Notes: a model not told the origin generated them from the letters alone. 10,760 nt of DNA from PVC group bacterium (GCA_003565815.1 PXAS01000446.1:1-10760), one strand, 5' to 3'. Shown: positions 1 through 7,908, numbered from the stretch's first letter. Translations and numbers: made by a program.

Positions 1-74
1 GCGCAGCCGGTTCCGAGCAACAACAGGGAAAAGGGGATGATGAAGAACAATTTCAACAATGGCGTGGATTTCAT
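1..74 (-). CDS. Putative lipoprotein, N-terminal signal only (cut by window edge)
   Basis: Reading the minus strand from an ATG at 74-72 gives 24 residues that look like a bacterial lipoprotein signal peptide. There is a short charged start (MKSTPLLK), a hydrophobic core (LFFIIPFSLLLL) and then GTGC, with Cys24 as the likely lipidated residue. The lipobox is loose: Leu sits at -4 and Gly at -3 relative to the cysteine. The rest of the gene lies outside the window, so its function cannot be named. No clear Shine-Dalgarno sequence precedes the ATG. The gene points away from the UDP-sugar pyrophosphorylase, so the region between them should hold two divergent promoters. The signal-peptide pattern is seen directly; that this is a real gene is inference from about 74 bases. 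Confidence 0.55.
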   Translation of the reverse strand, partial: MKSTPLLKLFFIIPFSLLLLGTGC

Positions 75-269
75 TTGATTGAATGTATCGACAAACTACC
101 AAAACACAACTTTTTTTGGAGCATGGCGAGTCTCCGAAAGACCGATCCTCGAAAATTCCCCGCAGCCCCTTGCCACTCATGGGATTGTGCGGACTCAAGG
201 CAAAGATCTCTCGGATTCAGCCCAAACGCCCCCAGGACCCTGTCAACCAGAAATCTTCGCATGGGACCG

Positions 270-298
270 TGAGATTCCGAGTGGATTGAAGAATCTCA
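270..298. repeat. 8-bp inverted repeat, possible operator or leader hairpin
   Basis: TGAGATTC at 270-277 is the exact reverse complement of GAATCTCA at 291-298, with 13 bases between. No run of T follows on either strand, so it is not an intrinsic terminator. It lies about 115 bases upstream of the pyrophosphorylase start and could be a regulator site or a hairpin in the mRNA leader. The dyad is seen directly; any role is inference. Confidence 0.4.
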
Positions 299-320
299 AA
301 GGGAATTCGGAAGGTATGAT

Positions 321-344
321 CGACTTTTCCATGGAAAACGACTT
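321..344. promoter_or_regulatory. Perfect 14-bp palindrome flanked by CGACTT repeats
   Basis: TTTTCCATGGAAAA at 325-338 is a perfect palindrome. It is bracketed by CGAC on both sides, so that CGACTT occurs at 321-326 and again at 339-344. It sits about 75 bases upstream of the pyrophosphorylase ATG, a plausible place for a dimeric repressor or activator to bind. No regulator is encoded in the window. The symmetry is seen directly; the operator role is inference. Confidence 0.35.
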
Positions 345-413
345 GGAAACACCGGGAAAATTTGCTTTGAAGACCATCCGCTTTTCCCCACAGTTCCCAC
401 CCCTTTTTTCGCC

Positions 414-2246
414 ATGCCACATCCCGCCCTCGAATCCGCGTCATTTTCGCCGGAAGCCCAAGCTCTGGTTCATGAACTCTTGGATAACAAACAGTCGCAT
501 CTGTTTGACGATTGGGATCCCCCGGGGGAATGCGAACCCGAAAAACGCGCGTTTCTGGAGCAATTGCTGCAGGTGGACGCGAATTATCCCGGCGGTCTCG
601 CGAACTATCTCGCCAACGCCCGCCGCCTGCTGACCCAATCGCGTGAGGGCAAAAACCCATTCGAGGGCTACCGTCCCGAACAACCGGACGCGGTGGATCT
701 CTCGGCCATGGACGAATCCTACGACCAAATGGAGTCCCTGGGCCGTGACCATTTCGACCGCGTCGGCATCGTGCTGGTGGCCGGCGGACTCGGGGAAAGG
801 CTGGGGCACGACGGCATCAAGCTCGATCTCCCCGTCGAGGCCATTCTGAACACGACTTATCTGGCGCATTACGCGAAGTGCTTATTGGCCATGGAGGCGC
901 GCATGGCGCGAGCCAGGCCCGTTCCGTTTGTGATCATGGTCTCGGAAGATACCCATGCCCCCACCCTGCGGGCGCTGGAGGAACACGGCTATTACGGATT
1001 GCGCAAGGATCAGGTCCACATCCTCAAACAGGAGCTGGTCCCGGCACTCAAAGACAACGACGCCCGTCTGGCCAAGGAGGGGCCGTACGAACTGATTCTC
1101 AAACCCCACGGGCACGGGGACGTACACATGCTCCTGCAATCCAGCGGGCTTGCGGCGCGCCTGCGCGCGGAGGGCATTGAACATCTGGTGTTCATCCAGG
1201 ACACCAACGGACAGGTCTTCAACGCCCTGCCCGCCGCCCTGGGGGTTTCCATCGAACGCGAATACGATTTCAATTCCCTGGCCGTCAACCGCGTGCCCGG
1301 CGAAGCCGTGGGGGGCCTGGCCCGCTTGGTGAAAGACGATCATGAAATGACCCTCAATATCGAGTACAATCAACTCGATCCCCTGCTGCGCGCCACCCTC
1401 AATCCCGATGGCGATGTGCCCGGGCCCAAAGGCTTTTCCGTGTTTCCCGGCAACATCAACATCCTCGTCATCCGCCTCGCCTCCTACATCAAGGTCTTGG
1501 AACAGAGCAAGGGCATCATCGCCGAATTCGTCAATCCCAAATACGCCGACGAGGCCCGCAGCGAATTCAAAAAGCCCGCCCGCCTGGAAACCATGATGCA
1601 GGATTTGCCCAAACTGCTGGGACCCGAGCACAAGGTGGGGGTCACGGTTTTCCATCGTGCCTGGTGCTTCTCCCCCAACAAAAACAACGTGGAGGAAGCC
1701 GCCAATAAACACGCCGCCGGCTCGCCGCCCGAATCCGCGGCCACCGCCGAATCCGATTTTTACCTCGCCGGACGCATGAAAGCGGGGCGCGCGGGCATGG
1801 ACCTGCGCGAGGAAGCGCCCCAAACCATTCTCGGCGTGCCTTTTGTCAACGGCCCCCGGCTCATTCTCTCCCCCGCCTTCGCCATGACGCTCGCGGAGGT
1901 TCGCGAAAAAATCAGCGGCGGACGCGTCTCCGGACCCTCGACGCTCATTCTCGACGGCCCCGACATCCGCTTGCAGGACGTTTGTCTCGAAGCGGGCGCC
2001 GCATTGCGCGTCCACGCGGCAGCCGGCGCCAAGGTCACTCTTCGCGGAAAGCTTTCGGGTCCGCCCGGCTTTGCTCTTGAAAAGCTTTCCCCCGAAGAAT
2101 TGGCCGCCCCCGACACGCCGTCCGCACTCAAAATGCGCGGCTACCGTTTTGTGGATGAGGGCGTGAAAACGCTGCGCTTTGAAAGCCCCGGGGAATACGA
2201 GGTGGAACTGGACACCCTGTACACCCCCCTCCCGGAAAATTCATGA
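414..2246 (+). CDS. UDP-sugar pyrophosphorylase (plant USP type)
   Basis: The 610-residue product most resembles UDP-sugar pyrophosphorylase (EC 2.7.7.64), which joins UTP to various sugar 1-phosphates to give UDP-sugars and pyrophosphate in the cytoplasm. The nucleotide-binding signature LVAGGLGERLG is at residues 121-131. Other blocks I recall from plant USP proteins follow: PHGHGDVH (231-238), QDTNGQVFNALPA soon after, EYNQLDPLLRA (317-327) and GFSVFPGNIN (340-349). The N-terminal part also fits the family, with LFDDWDPPGE, YPGGL and GKNPFEGY. The C-terminal third looks like the beta-helix tail of these enzymes. The ATG at 414 is the first usable start and keeps the conserved N-terminus; no clear Shine-Dalgarno precedes it. 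The TGA overlaps the ATG of the helicase gene by four bases, suggesting translational coupling. A UDP-GlcNAc or UDP-glucose pyrophosphorylase is the alternative, but the motif spelling favours broad-range USP. Confidence 0.88.
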   Translation: MPHPALESASFSPEAQALVHELLDNKQSHLFDDWDPPGECEPEKRAFLEQLLQVDANYPGGLANYLANARRLLTQSREGKNPFEGYRPEQPDAVDLSAMDESYDQMESLGRDHFDRVGIVLVAGGLGERLGHDGIKLDLPVEAILNTTYLAHYAKCLLAMEARMARARPVPFVIMVSEDTHAPTLRALEEHGYYGLRKDQVHILKQELVPALKDNDARLAKEGPYELILKPHGHGDVHMLLQSSGLAARLRAEGIEHLVFIQDTNGQVFNALPAALGVSIEREYDFNSLAVNRVPGEAVGGLARLVKDDHEMTLNIEYNQLDPLLRATLNPDGDVPGPKGFSVFPGNINILVIRLASYIKVLEQSKGIIAEFVNPKYADEARSEFKKPARLETMMQDLPKLLGPEHKVGVTVFHRAWCFSPNKNNVEEAANKHAAGSPPESAATAESDFYLAGRMKAGRAGMDLREEAPQTILGVPFVNGPRLILSPAFAMTLAEVREKISGGRVSGPSTLILDGPDIRLQDVCLEAGAALRVHAAAGAKVTLRGKLSGPPGFALEKLSPEELAAPDTPSALKMRGYRFVDEGVKTLRFESPGEYEVELDTLYTPLPENS

Positions 2247-5101
2247 TCCTGGTCTATCAGATTCAGGAACCCAAAGACATGTTTCTGCGGGTGCAGTTGT
2301 ACGTCATGGACATTCGCAGGGGCGAAGGCATGAATGGCACCCCCTACCCCGTCCAGGCCAAGAAACTCGTAAGAATAGGTGTCCAGGGCGTAAGCCTCAC
2401 CCCCATTGACCACAAAATTCTGATGACCCTCGTGATGCACCAGGGCGGCAACGACCCCGTCCCGCGCCTCAATGGAAAAAACGCAACCAGGATCCTGGAA
2501 CTGATGACGAATACCGGACGCTGCTACGCTTGGCTCAACAAGGCCAAACCGCTCAGCCGGGAGAAACAAGACCTGTCCGCCCAAGCGCTTTGGCGCATGG
2601 AGGAAGGGGCATACCGCACCGGGTTCGATCCAGGCGAGGGATTCGTCCAGTTGCCCGGAAAACCCATGATGGCCCTGAATCCGACGGACGCCCGGTGGCA
2701 CAACGTGGATACGGGGATGAACGAGGACGCGGCCTGGGCCTGGCTGGCCACCCCGCCCATGGACGCGGAGAAATGCGAGAGCTTCTATCAGCGCATGAAC
2801 GAACGATATCCGGACGCCGCCCTCCCTCCGCCGCCCGCCTTCGAACTCACCACGGTTGACGACTTCACCCCCGTGGCTGCTTTGCGCGTCCGCAAACAGG
2901 AAGGCTACAAGGGCCTCTCCCTGATGCTCGAACCTTTCTTTCTCTACGGAAACCGGGAGGTCCAACCCGATGCGGACCTCAAACGCGTTCGTTTCATGCG
3001 CGATCAGGTCGTCGTGGACGCCAAACGCAATTCCGCATTCGAAATCCGGGCCATGCTCACCCTGAAAGACGCCGGGTACGTCACCGACGACACCCAGGTC
3101 GCCGACATCTTCGCGGCCGCCGAACGCAAGCGCTGCCTGAAACTCGACCCCGAAAGCGGCAAGACCTGGTTGGACACCCTGTCCCGACTGTTTCCCAAAC
3201 TGGAGCAGGAAGGCTGGCAGATCGAGCACGGCGAAGGCACCCGTCCCGTCCAACCCGATGAGGAGGACTGGTATGCGGACTACGACGACAGCGGACGCGG
3301 CTGGCTGAGTTTTGAACGGGGTGTCACCGTCGAGGGCCAACGCCTCAACCTCCTGCCCGCCGTCCACGCCTTTCTCCGCAGCCGCCGCAATCACAGTCTC
3401 GAGGAGATCCGCGAAGAACTGCTCGCGGGACCCGTCCCCGTCCCCGGTCCGGATTGCGTGGTCATGATCGAGGGCCAGCGCTTTCTCGGCATGGTCGAAC
3501 ACCTCTTCGAACTTTTTGGCGGCGGGGTGCTGGACGACAAAGGACGTCTCCGCCTGAGCAGCCTGCGGGCGGCGGAGCTTTTCGAAGACGCCCCCGGCAA
3601 TTGGCAGCCCTCCCCGGAACTGCTCGACCGCCTCCGCGCCCTCAAAGGGGCCATGGACGTCCAACCCATGGAACCGCCGGACACCTTTCTCGGCGAACTG
3701 CGGCCCTATCAAAAACAGGGCGCAGGCTGGCTGGATTTTCTCCACGAAACCCGCATGGGCGGCATTCTCGCCGACGACATGGGACTGGGAAAAACCGTCC
3801 AGGTCATCGCCGCGCTTTTGCAATGGCGGGCCCGCGAGCCCGACGCCCCGCCCGTCCTCATCGTCTGCCCCACCAGCGTACTCTCGAACTGGCGGCGCGA
3901 ATGCGAACGGTTCGCCCCTTCGCTGAACGTCCGGGTCATGCACGGCAACGACCGCCATGAAAGCCCCGAAGACATCGAATCCGCGCATGTGCTGCTGACC
4001 AGCTACACCCTGATGCGCATCGACGAAGCCTTCTACCGCGGCATCGGTTTTGCCGCCATCATTCTCGACGAAGCCCAAGCCATCAAAAACCCCCGCGCCA
4101 AAGTCAGCAAAGTCGCGGGAAGACTGCAGGCCCGGCTCAAGCTCGCCCTCACCGGCACCCCCTGCGAAAACCACCTCGGGGACCTGTGGTCCATCATGAA
4201 TTTCGTGCAACCCGGATTTCTCGGCGGGGAAAAAGAATTCCGCGTTTCTTTCCGCAAACCCATCGAACAGGAGGACTGCAGGGTCCTGCGCCGGGTCCTG
4301 CAACGCCGGGTACGCCCCCTGCTCCTCCGGCGCACCAAAGACCTCGTCGCCCCCGAACTGCCGCCCAAAACCGAGATCGTCAACACCATTCCCCTCACCG
4401 AAAAACAGGTGGAGCTGTACGAAACCGTGCGCATGGCCATGAATGGCAAAATCAAGGAAGAGATGCAGGCCAAAGGACTGGCCCGATCCCGAATCGTCAT
4501 CCTCGACGCCATGCTCAAACTCCGTCAGATTTGTTGCGATCCCCGCTTACGGCTCAGCAAAGAAGACTCCGCAAGCGCCAACGACTCCGCGAAAATCCTC
4601 TATTTGCGCGAAACCCTCCCCGAACTCGTGGAGGAAGGCCGGAAAATCCTGCTCTTCTCCCAATTCACCTCCATGCTCGATCTCCTCCACCCCGAATTGG
4701 ACAAACTCGGCATTCCCTATGTGGAAATCCGCGGAAACACCCGTGACCGCGACACCCCCGTGCAGCGCTTTCAAAACGGCGACGTGCCCCTTTTCCTCAT
4801 CAGCCTCAAAGCCGGGGGCAGCGGACTCAACCTCACCGCCGCCGACACCGTCATTCACTTCGACCCCTGGTGGAATCCCGCCGTCGAAGCCCAGGCCACC
4901 GACCGCGCCCACCGCATCGGACAGCAAAATCCCGTCTTCGTCTATAAATGGGTCACCGAAGGCACCATCGAAAACGCCATCCTCGCCCTCCAGGAAGCCA
5001 AAAAAGGCCTCGCCGACCTCGTGGAAGTCAACGGAGAACCCGCCATCTCCTTCAGCGAAGAAGACCTGAAAGTCCTCCTCGCCCCCCTGCCCGTGGAATA
5101 A
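2243..5101 (+). CDS. SNF2-family DEAD/DEAH-box helicase
   Basis: The 952-residue product is a Swi2/Snf2-family ATPase that should translocate on double-stranded DNA and remodel bound proteins such as RNA polymerase. The two-lobed motor occupies about residues 480-945. It shows LRPYQKQGAGWL (from 486), Walker A GILADDMGLGKT (507-518, Lys517), CPTSVLSNW, the DEAQ box (609-612) and LTGTPCENHLGDLWS. The second lobe has ILLFSQFTSMLDLL, GGSGLNL, DPWWNPAVEAQATDRAHRIGQ split across motifs V and VI (DRAHRIGQ at 887-894), and WVTEGTIE. All motor motifs look intact. The first ~480 residues match no domain I can name; bacterial SNF2 proteins often carry such extra N-terminal regions. The ATG at 2243 overlaps the previous stop (ATGA). 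Later ATGs at 2279 and 2309 are possible but less likely. The protein is similar in plan to RapA/HepA relatives, but I cannot assign that role. Confidence 0.93.
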   Translation: MILVYQIQEPKDMFLRVQLYVMDIRRGEGMNGTPYPVQAKKLVRIGVQGVSLTPIDHKILMTLVMHQGGNDPVPRLNGKNATRILELMTNTGRCYAWLNKAKPLSREKQDLSAQALWRMEEGAYRTGFDPGEGFVQLPGKPMMALNPTDARWHNVDTGMNEDAAWAWLATPPMDAEKCESFYQRMNERYPDAALPPPPAFELTTVDDFTPVAALRVRKQEGYKGLSLMLEPFFLYGNREVQPDADLKRVRFMRDQVVVDAKRNSAFEIRAMLTLKDAGYVTDDTQVADIFAAAERKRCLKLDPESGKTWLDTLSRLFPKLEQEGWQIEHGEGTRPVQPDEEDWYADYDDSGRGWLSFERGVTVEGQRLNLLPAVHAFLRSRRNHSLEEIREELLAGPVPVPGPDCVVMIEGQRFLGMVEHLFELFGGGVLDDKGRLRLSSLRAAELFEDAPGNWQPSPELLDRLRALKGAMDVQPMEPPDTFLGELRPYQKQGAGWLDFLHETRMGGILADDMGLGKTVQVIAALLQWRAREPDAPPVLIVCPTSVLSNWRRECERFAPSLNVRVMHGNDRHESPEDIESAHVLLTSYTLMRIDEAFYRGIGFAAIILDEAQAIKNPRAKVSKVAGRLQARLKLALTGTPCENHLGDLWSIMNFVQPGFLGGEKEFRVSFRKPIEQEDCRVLRRVLQRRVRPLLLRRTKDLVAPELPPKTEIVNTIPLTEKQVELYETVRMAMNGKIKEEMQAKGLARSRIVILDAMLKLRQICCDPRLRLSKEDSASANDSAKILYLRETLPELVEEGRKILLFSQFTSMLDLLHPELDKLGIPYVEIRGNTRDRDTPVQRFQNGDVPLFLISLKAGGSGLNLTAADTVIHFDPWWNPAVEAQATDRAHRIGQQNPVFVYKWVTEGTIENAILALQEAKKGLADLVEVNGEPAISFSEEDLKVLLAPLPVE

Positions 5102-5111
5102 TTTCTCGACT

Positions 5112-5957
5112 TCACCCGAAAAACCGCACTCCGCATTCCTCAAAAGAAAGACCTTGCTCCCGAAAGGTCCGCAGGGCCAGGGCGTTGCATCGTTTCGCCA
5201 GGCGTTTCCCGTGCGCATCCCGCACCAGGGGTTCGTGACACCAGGCGGGCGGGGTGCCGTCGAGGGCGCGGTACAGGAGAATTTGACGCGCGGTGGATTT
5301 CAACAAATCCTCGCCCCGCACCACTTCGGTGATGCCTCCGGCAAGATCGTCCACCACCACCGCCAATTCATATGCGGGGATATCTTCCCGGTTCCAGACG
5401 CCGAAATCGCCGAAATCCACCCCGGCCACAAAGGAAACCTCGCCTTTCCGAGCGTCGGAAAAGGTAATCACCTCCCCTTCCGACACTCGGAATCGCCAGT
5501 TGACCCCCTGCGGATGATCATAGGACCGTTCCGCGCCCGGCGGCGGTCGCCATTCGGGCGGGTAAATGGGTTCGGCGGCCTCTTCCTCTTCGTGGGGGGC
5601 TTGCGCGAGGTTCCGCAATTCCTTTCTGGATCGGGTGCAGGGGTAAATCAAGCCCGCCGATTTCAGCCGTTCCCAGACGTTCAGATACGCTTGCCGCCGC
5701 TTGGATTGATAGATGGGCTCGCCTTGCCAACGAATGCCCATCCAGGCCAGGTCCTCGAACATGGCTTCCACGTATTCCGGTTTGCAACGATTGACATCCA
5801 GATCCTCGATCCGGAGGATGAGATCTCCGCCCGCAGCCTCGGCGCGGCGGCGGGCCATGTCGAAGGTGCGGGCGTGGCCGAGATGAAATTCGCCCGTGGG
5901 GGTGGGGGCAATGCGGCCCCGATAGAGTGAGATTCCCGTTTCCCGTCCGTCCATCAC
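5112..5957 (-). CDS. gluQ: Glutamyl-Q tRNA(Asp) synthetase
   Basis: The 281-residue product is a short glutamyl-tRNA synthetase paralogue lacking the anticodon-binding domain. Enzymes of this family attach glutamate to queuosine at position 34 of tRNA-Asp. The class I catalytic core is clear: RIAPTPTGEFHLGHAR (15-30) with the HIGH-like FHLGH, LRIEDLD (48-54), a WRFRV strand, YELAVVVDD (196-204), and KRLAKR (251-256) in place of KMSKS. Length fits the family (about 290). Unusually, the zinc site is degenerate: the region that normally reads Cys-x-Cys has only Cys107 (YPCTRSRKE), and the later Tyr-x3-Cys is IYPPEW (131-136). GTG at 5957 has GGAGGAGG seven bases upstream; ATG at 5954 is one codon shorter and equally possible. 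The start overlaps the hydrolase stop. It is the last gene of a three-gene operon and converges on the helicase gene. Confidence 0.92.
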   Translation of the reverse strand: MMDGRETGISLYRGRIAPTPTGEFHLGHARTFDMARRRAEAAGGDLILRIEDLDVNRCKPEYVEAMFEDLAWMGIRWQGEPIYQSKRRQAYLNVWERLKSAGLIYPCTRSRKELRNLAQAPHEEEEAAEPIYPPEWRPPPGAERSYDHPQGVNWRFRVSEGEVITFSDARKGEVSFVAGVDFGDFGVWNREDIPAYELAVVVDDLAGGITEVVRGEDLLKSTARQILLYRALDGTPPAWCHEPLVRDAHGKRLAKRCNALALRTFREQGLSFEECGVRFFG

Positions 5958-6784
5958 GGGCGCGCCTCCTCCAAAACCTCGGCCACAAAACGTCGGAATT
6001 CACGGGCGTATTCCCCGGAGGTTTGCCAGCCCGCTTCGTCGTGTAGCCCTTGCAAACGGATGAATTTCCAGGGGTTGGGCGCGATCCGGAACAGGGTCTC
6101 CCCCATGTCGTAGGGGATGACCTCGTCATCGGGACTGTGCACCACCAAAACCGGGGCGCGCACCTTTTCGATCCGTAAATCGGAACGGTAGGGATTGACG
6201 CAAAACAGGCGGGGAAAGAGCCAGGGATATTGGCGTTCGCCGATTTCAAGCACCGAGGTGAAGGTGTTTTCGAGCACGAGTCCGCGAATGCAAGGGTCAT
6301 CGGCGATTTGCAGGGCAACCCCGCCGCCGAGCGAACGTCCGTAGAGAATGACCGGGGGCGCTTCGCCATAGGTTTTCCAGCGCTGTCGCACCACTTCCAA
6401 TGCGGCCCGCGCGTCCCGTTCTGTTCCGCGTTCCGAGGGGAATCCCCGGCTGCGTCCGAATCCCCGATAATCGAAAACGAATTTGTGCAATGGCACGTCC
6501 GCCAAATCCCGGGGAATCCAGAGGCGGTCGGAGACATTGCCGGCATTGCCGTGGCAAACCAGCAACACCCCTTTGGCTTCCGGGTGGGGAAACCACCATC
6601 CGTGCAGGGAGGCGCCGTCTTCGGCGCAAAAGGTCACGTCCTCATATTCCATGCCCTCATCCGCCGGTTCCGCGAAAAACGCGCGCCTTCGGGGGTACAA
6701 CAAACGCACTTCCTTCCACAGGATCAGCAGCCGGAAGGCCACCAGAGCCGACAGAATCAAAAGCAGGGCCGCCACCGGATTCAC
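5954..6784 (-). CDS. Membrane-anchored alpha/beta hydrolase, BEM46-like
   Basis: The product (276 residues from GTG at 6784) has one hydrophobic segment near its start (about residues 4-23), followed by an alpha/beta-hydrolase domain, so the enzyme is probably anchored in the inner membrane. Family landmarks are present: HGNAGN (78-83) for the oxyanion hole, FDYRGFGRS, and the nucleophile elbow GRSLGG with Ser151. The acid lies in HSPDDEVIP (Asp220) and the His in GLHDEAG (His248). The complete Ser-Asp-His triad predicts an active serine hydrolase. The plan resembles BEM46/FAM108-type proteins, some of which are thioesterases or lipases; the substrate is unknown. A TTG start seven codons upstream is possible, but GTG at 6784 has AAGGTG eight bases before it and overlaps the peptidase stop as GTGA. 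The 3' end overlaps gluQ. Confidence 0.87.
   Translation of the reverse strand: MNPVAALLLILSALVAFRLLILWKEVRLLYPRRRAFFAEPADEGMEYEDVTFCAEDGASLHGWWFPHPEAKGVLLVCHGNAGNVSDRLWIPRDLADVPLHKFVFDYRGFGRSRGFPSERGTERDARAALEVVRQRWKTYGEAPPVILYGRSLGGGVALQIADDPCIRGLVLENTFTSVLEIGERQYPWLFPRLFCVNPYRSDLRIEKVRAPVLVVHSPDDEVIPYDMGETLFRIAPNPWKFIRLQGLHDEAGWQTSGEYAREFRRFVAEVLEEARP
5965..5972 (-). promoter_or_regulatory. Ribosome binding site of gluQ
   Basis: GGAGGAGG on the minus strand lies inside the end of the hydrolase gene, seven bases before the GTG at 5957 and ten before the ATG at 5954. Its spacing slightly favours the GTG start, so gluQ appears to have its own strong site and need not rely only on coupling. 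Confidence 0.65.
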
Positions 6785-7908
6785 GGCACGAACACCTTGG
6801 GACAAGTGGCCAAAATCGAGGAGCCCTTCTCCGTCACCACCACCGCGTCTTCTATCCGCACCCCGCCGATCCCGCGATAATACAGGCCGGGTTCGATGGT
6901 GATGACCTGACCGGGCTCCAAAGGACCGCCTGCCGGGCTCACGGATGGATTTTCATGGATTTCCAGGCCCAAGCCGTGACCGGTGGAATGAATGAAGCCC
7001 TGGGGCACGCCGTCGATCAGACCGGTCTCGTATCCGGCGGCGTCAAACACATCGCAAACCCGTTGATGGATTTCCTTGCCGGTGACCCCGGGGGCCACGA
7101 GGGCGAGCGCTTGTTTCTGGGCGTCAAGCACGGTCCGATAGAGTTTCCGTTGCGCCGGCGAGGGCTTGCCGCGCAGAACCGTGCGGGTCATGTCCCCCCA
7201 GTATCCGCTCCCCCGGTCCCGCGGAAAAATGTCCAGAACGATCGGAGCGTGGGCATACAAAACCCCGGTTCCCCGCTCGTGGGGATCCACGGCCTGATCG
7301 CCGCCCGCGACAATGATCTCGTCGGCACGGGCATTTTCGCGTATCAGCAACAGTTCGACCTCGGCCCGCACCCGTTCGGAGGTGAGCGCCTCGCCCCGCA
7401 CCATCAGCCGCCCGTCCTTCCCGATGTCACTCGAACGAATCAGGTCCACGGCCGCCCGCATGGCCTTGGCGGTGGTCCTTTGAATTTTGCGGAGGGCCTT
7501 GATTTCCGCGGGGGCCTTGCAAAGCCGTCCCGGCATGACCGGATCTTTGCGTACGGTGACTTTGATGCCCGCGCTTTCCAGGCGGCGCACCAGTCCCACC
7601 GGACAGACGGCGCTCACGCCCACGGCGGAAAGGCCGCGTTGACGCAGGAGCGCCACCGCCTGTTGACCCAAATCCCGCCGCTTGCCTTTCGGCAGTCCCA
7701 AGTCCTCCGGTGACACGGGGACCAGCGGCGGGGAAACCCGTTGCGCCCGCCCCAATTCCAGGGAGGAGACCACGACAATCCGCTCCCCCTTGTGTCCGAG
7801 AAACAGAAAGGGATCCGGGGCGTCAAAATTTGCGGCATATTGAACATCAATGGAATCCGCCCCGCCGCCAACCAGCAAAAGCGGGGATGTGTATTTCTTT
7901 TCATTCAT
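6781..7908 (-). CDS. M24-family metallopeptidase (Xaa-Pro peptidase-like)
   Basis: The 375-residue product is a pita-bread-fold M24 peptidase of the Xaa-Pro aminopeptidase/dipeptidase type, which removes residues next to proline in the cytoplasm. The C-terminal catalytic domain (about 135-375) holds all five metal ligands: Asp226 in VLDIFP, Asp239 in YWGDMTRTV, His311 in HSTGHGLGLEIHE, Glu339 in TIEPGLY and Glu353 in RIED. The first ~130 residues correspond to the creatinase-like N-terminal domain and are only loosely recognisable. No signal peptide is seen. An in-frame start eight codons upstream exists, but ATG at 7908 is chosen because AAGGAG lies six bases before it. It is the first gene of the operon with the hydrolase and gluQ, and it diverges from dnaA. 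Whether it acts on Xaa-Pro dipeptides or longer peptides cannot be read from the sequence. Confidence 0.93.
   Translation of the reverse strand: MNEKKYTSPLLLVGGGADSIDVQYAANFDAPDPFLFLGHKGERIVVVSSLELGRAQRVSPPLVPVSPEDLGLPKGKRRDLGQQAVALLRQRGLSAVGVSAVCPVGLVRRLESAGIKVTVRKDPVMPGRLCKAPAEIKALRKIQRTTAKAMRAAVDLIRSSDIGKDGRLMVRGEALTSERVRAEVELLLIRENARADEIIVAGGDQAVDPHERGTGVLYAHAPIVLDIFPRDRGSGYWGDMTRTVLRGKPSPAQRKLYRTVLDAQKQALALVAPGVTGKEIHQRVCDVFDAAGYETGLIDGVPQGFIHSTGHGLGLEIHENPSVSPAGGPLEPGQVITIEPGLYYRGIGGVRIEDAVVVTEKGSSILATCPKVFVP
6793..6798 (-). promoter_or_regulatory. Ribosome binding site deciding the hydrolase start
   Basis: AAGGTG on the minus strand lies eight bases before the GTG at 6784. It supports that start over the upstream TTG at 6805. 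Confidence 0.5.

Larger units (their letters stand above)
75..413. other. Divergent intergenic region, left
   Basis: This 339-base stretch lies between the putative lipoprotein (minus strand) and the UDP-sugar pyrophosphorylase (plus strand). Short reading frames cross it in several phases but none has recognisable protein character. It contains an 8-bp inverted repeat at 270-298 and a 14-bp palindrome at 325-338, listed separately. I could not identify a convincing -35/-10 pair for either gene. No tRNA or other structured RNA was recognised. Confidence 0.6.

Noticed and set aside
79..633. A 184-residue plus-strand frame entering the pyrophosphorylase gene
   Set aside because: It overlaps the conserved N-terminus of the pyrophosphorylase in another phase and has no family features.
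882..2015. A 377-residue antisense frame within the pyrophosphorylase gene
   Set aside because: Same shadow pattern opposite a confidently identified gene.
2141..4303. A 720-residue open frame antisense to the helicase gene
   Set aside because: It lies opposite a helicase with all motor motifs. Its composition is that of a GC-rich shadow frame (Gly, Phe, His and Asp repeats) with no domain.
6400..7713. A 437-residue plus-strand frame across the hydrolase and peptidase genes
   Set aside because: It spans two real minus-strand genes and is rich in Arg, Pro and Gly without any motif.
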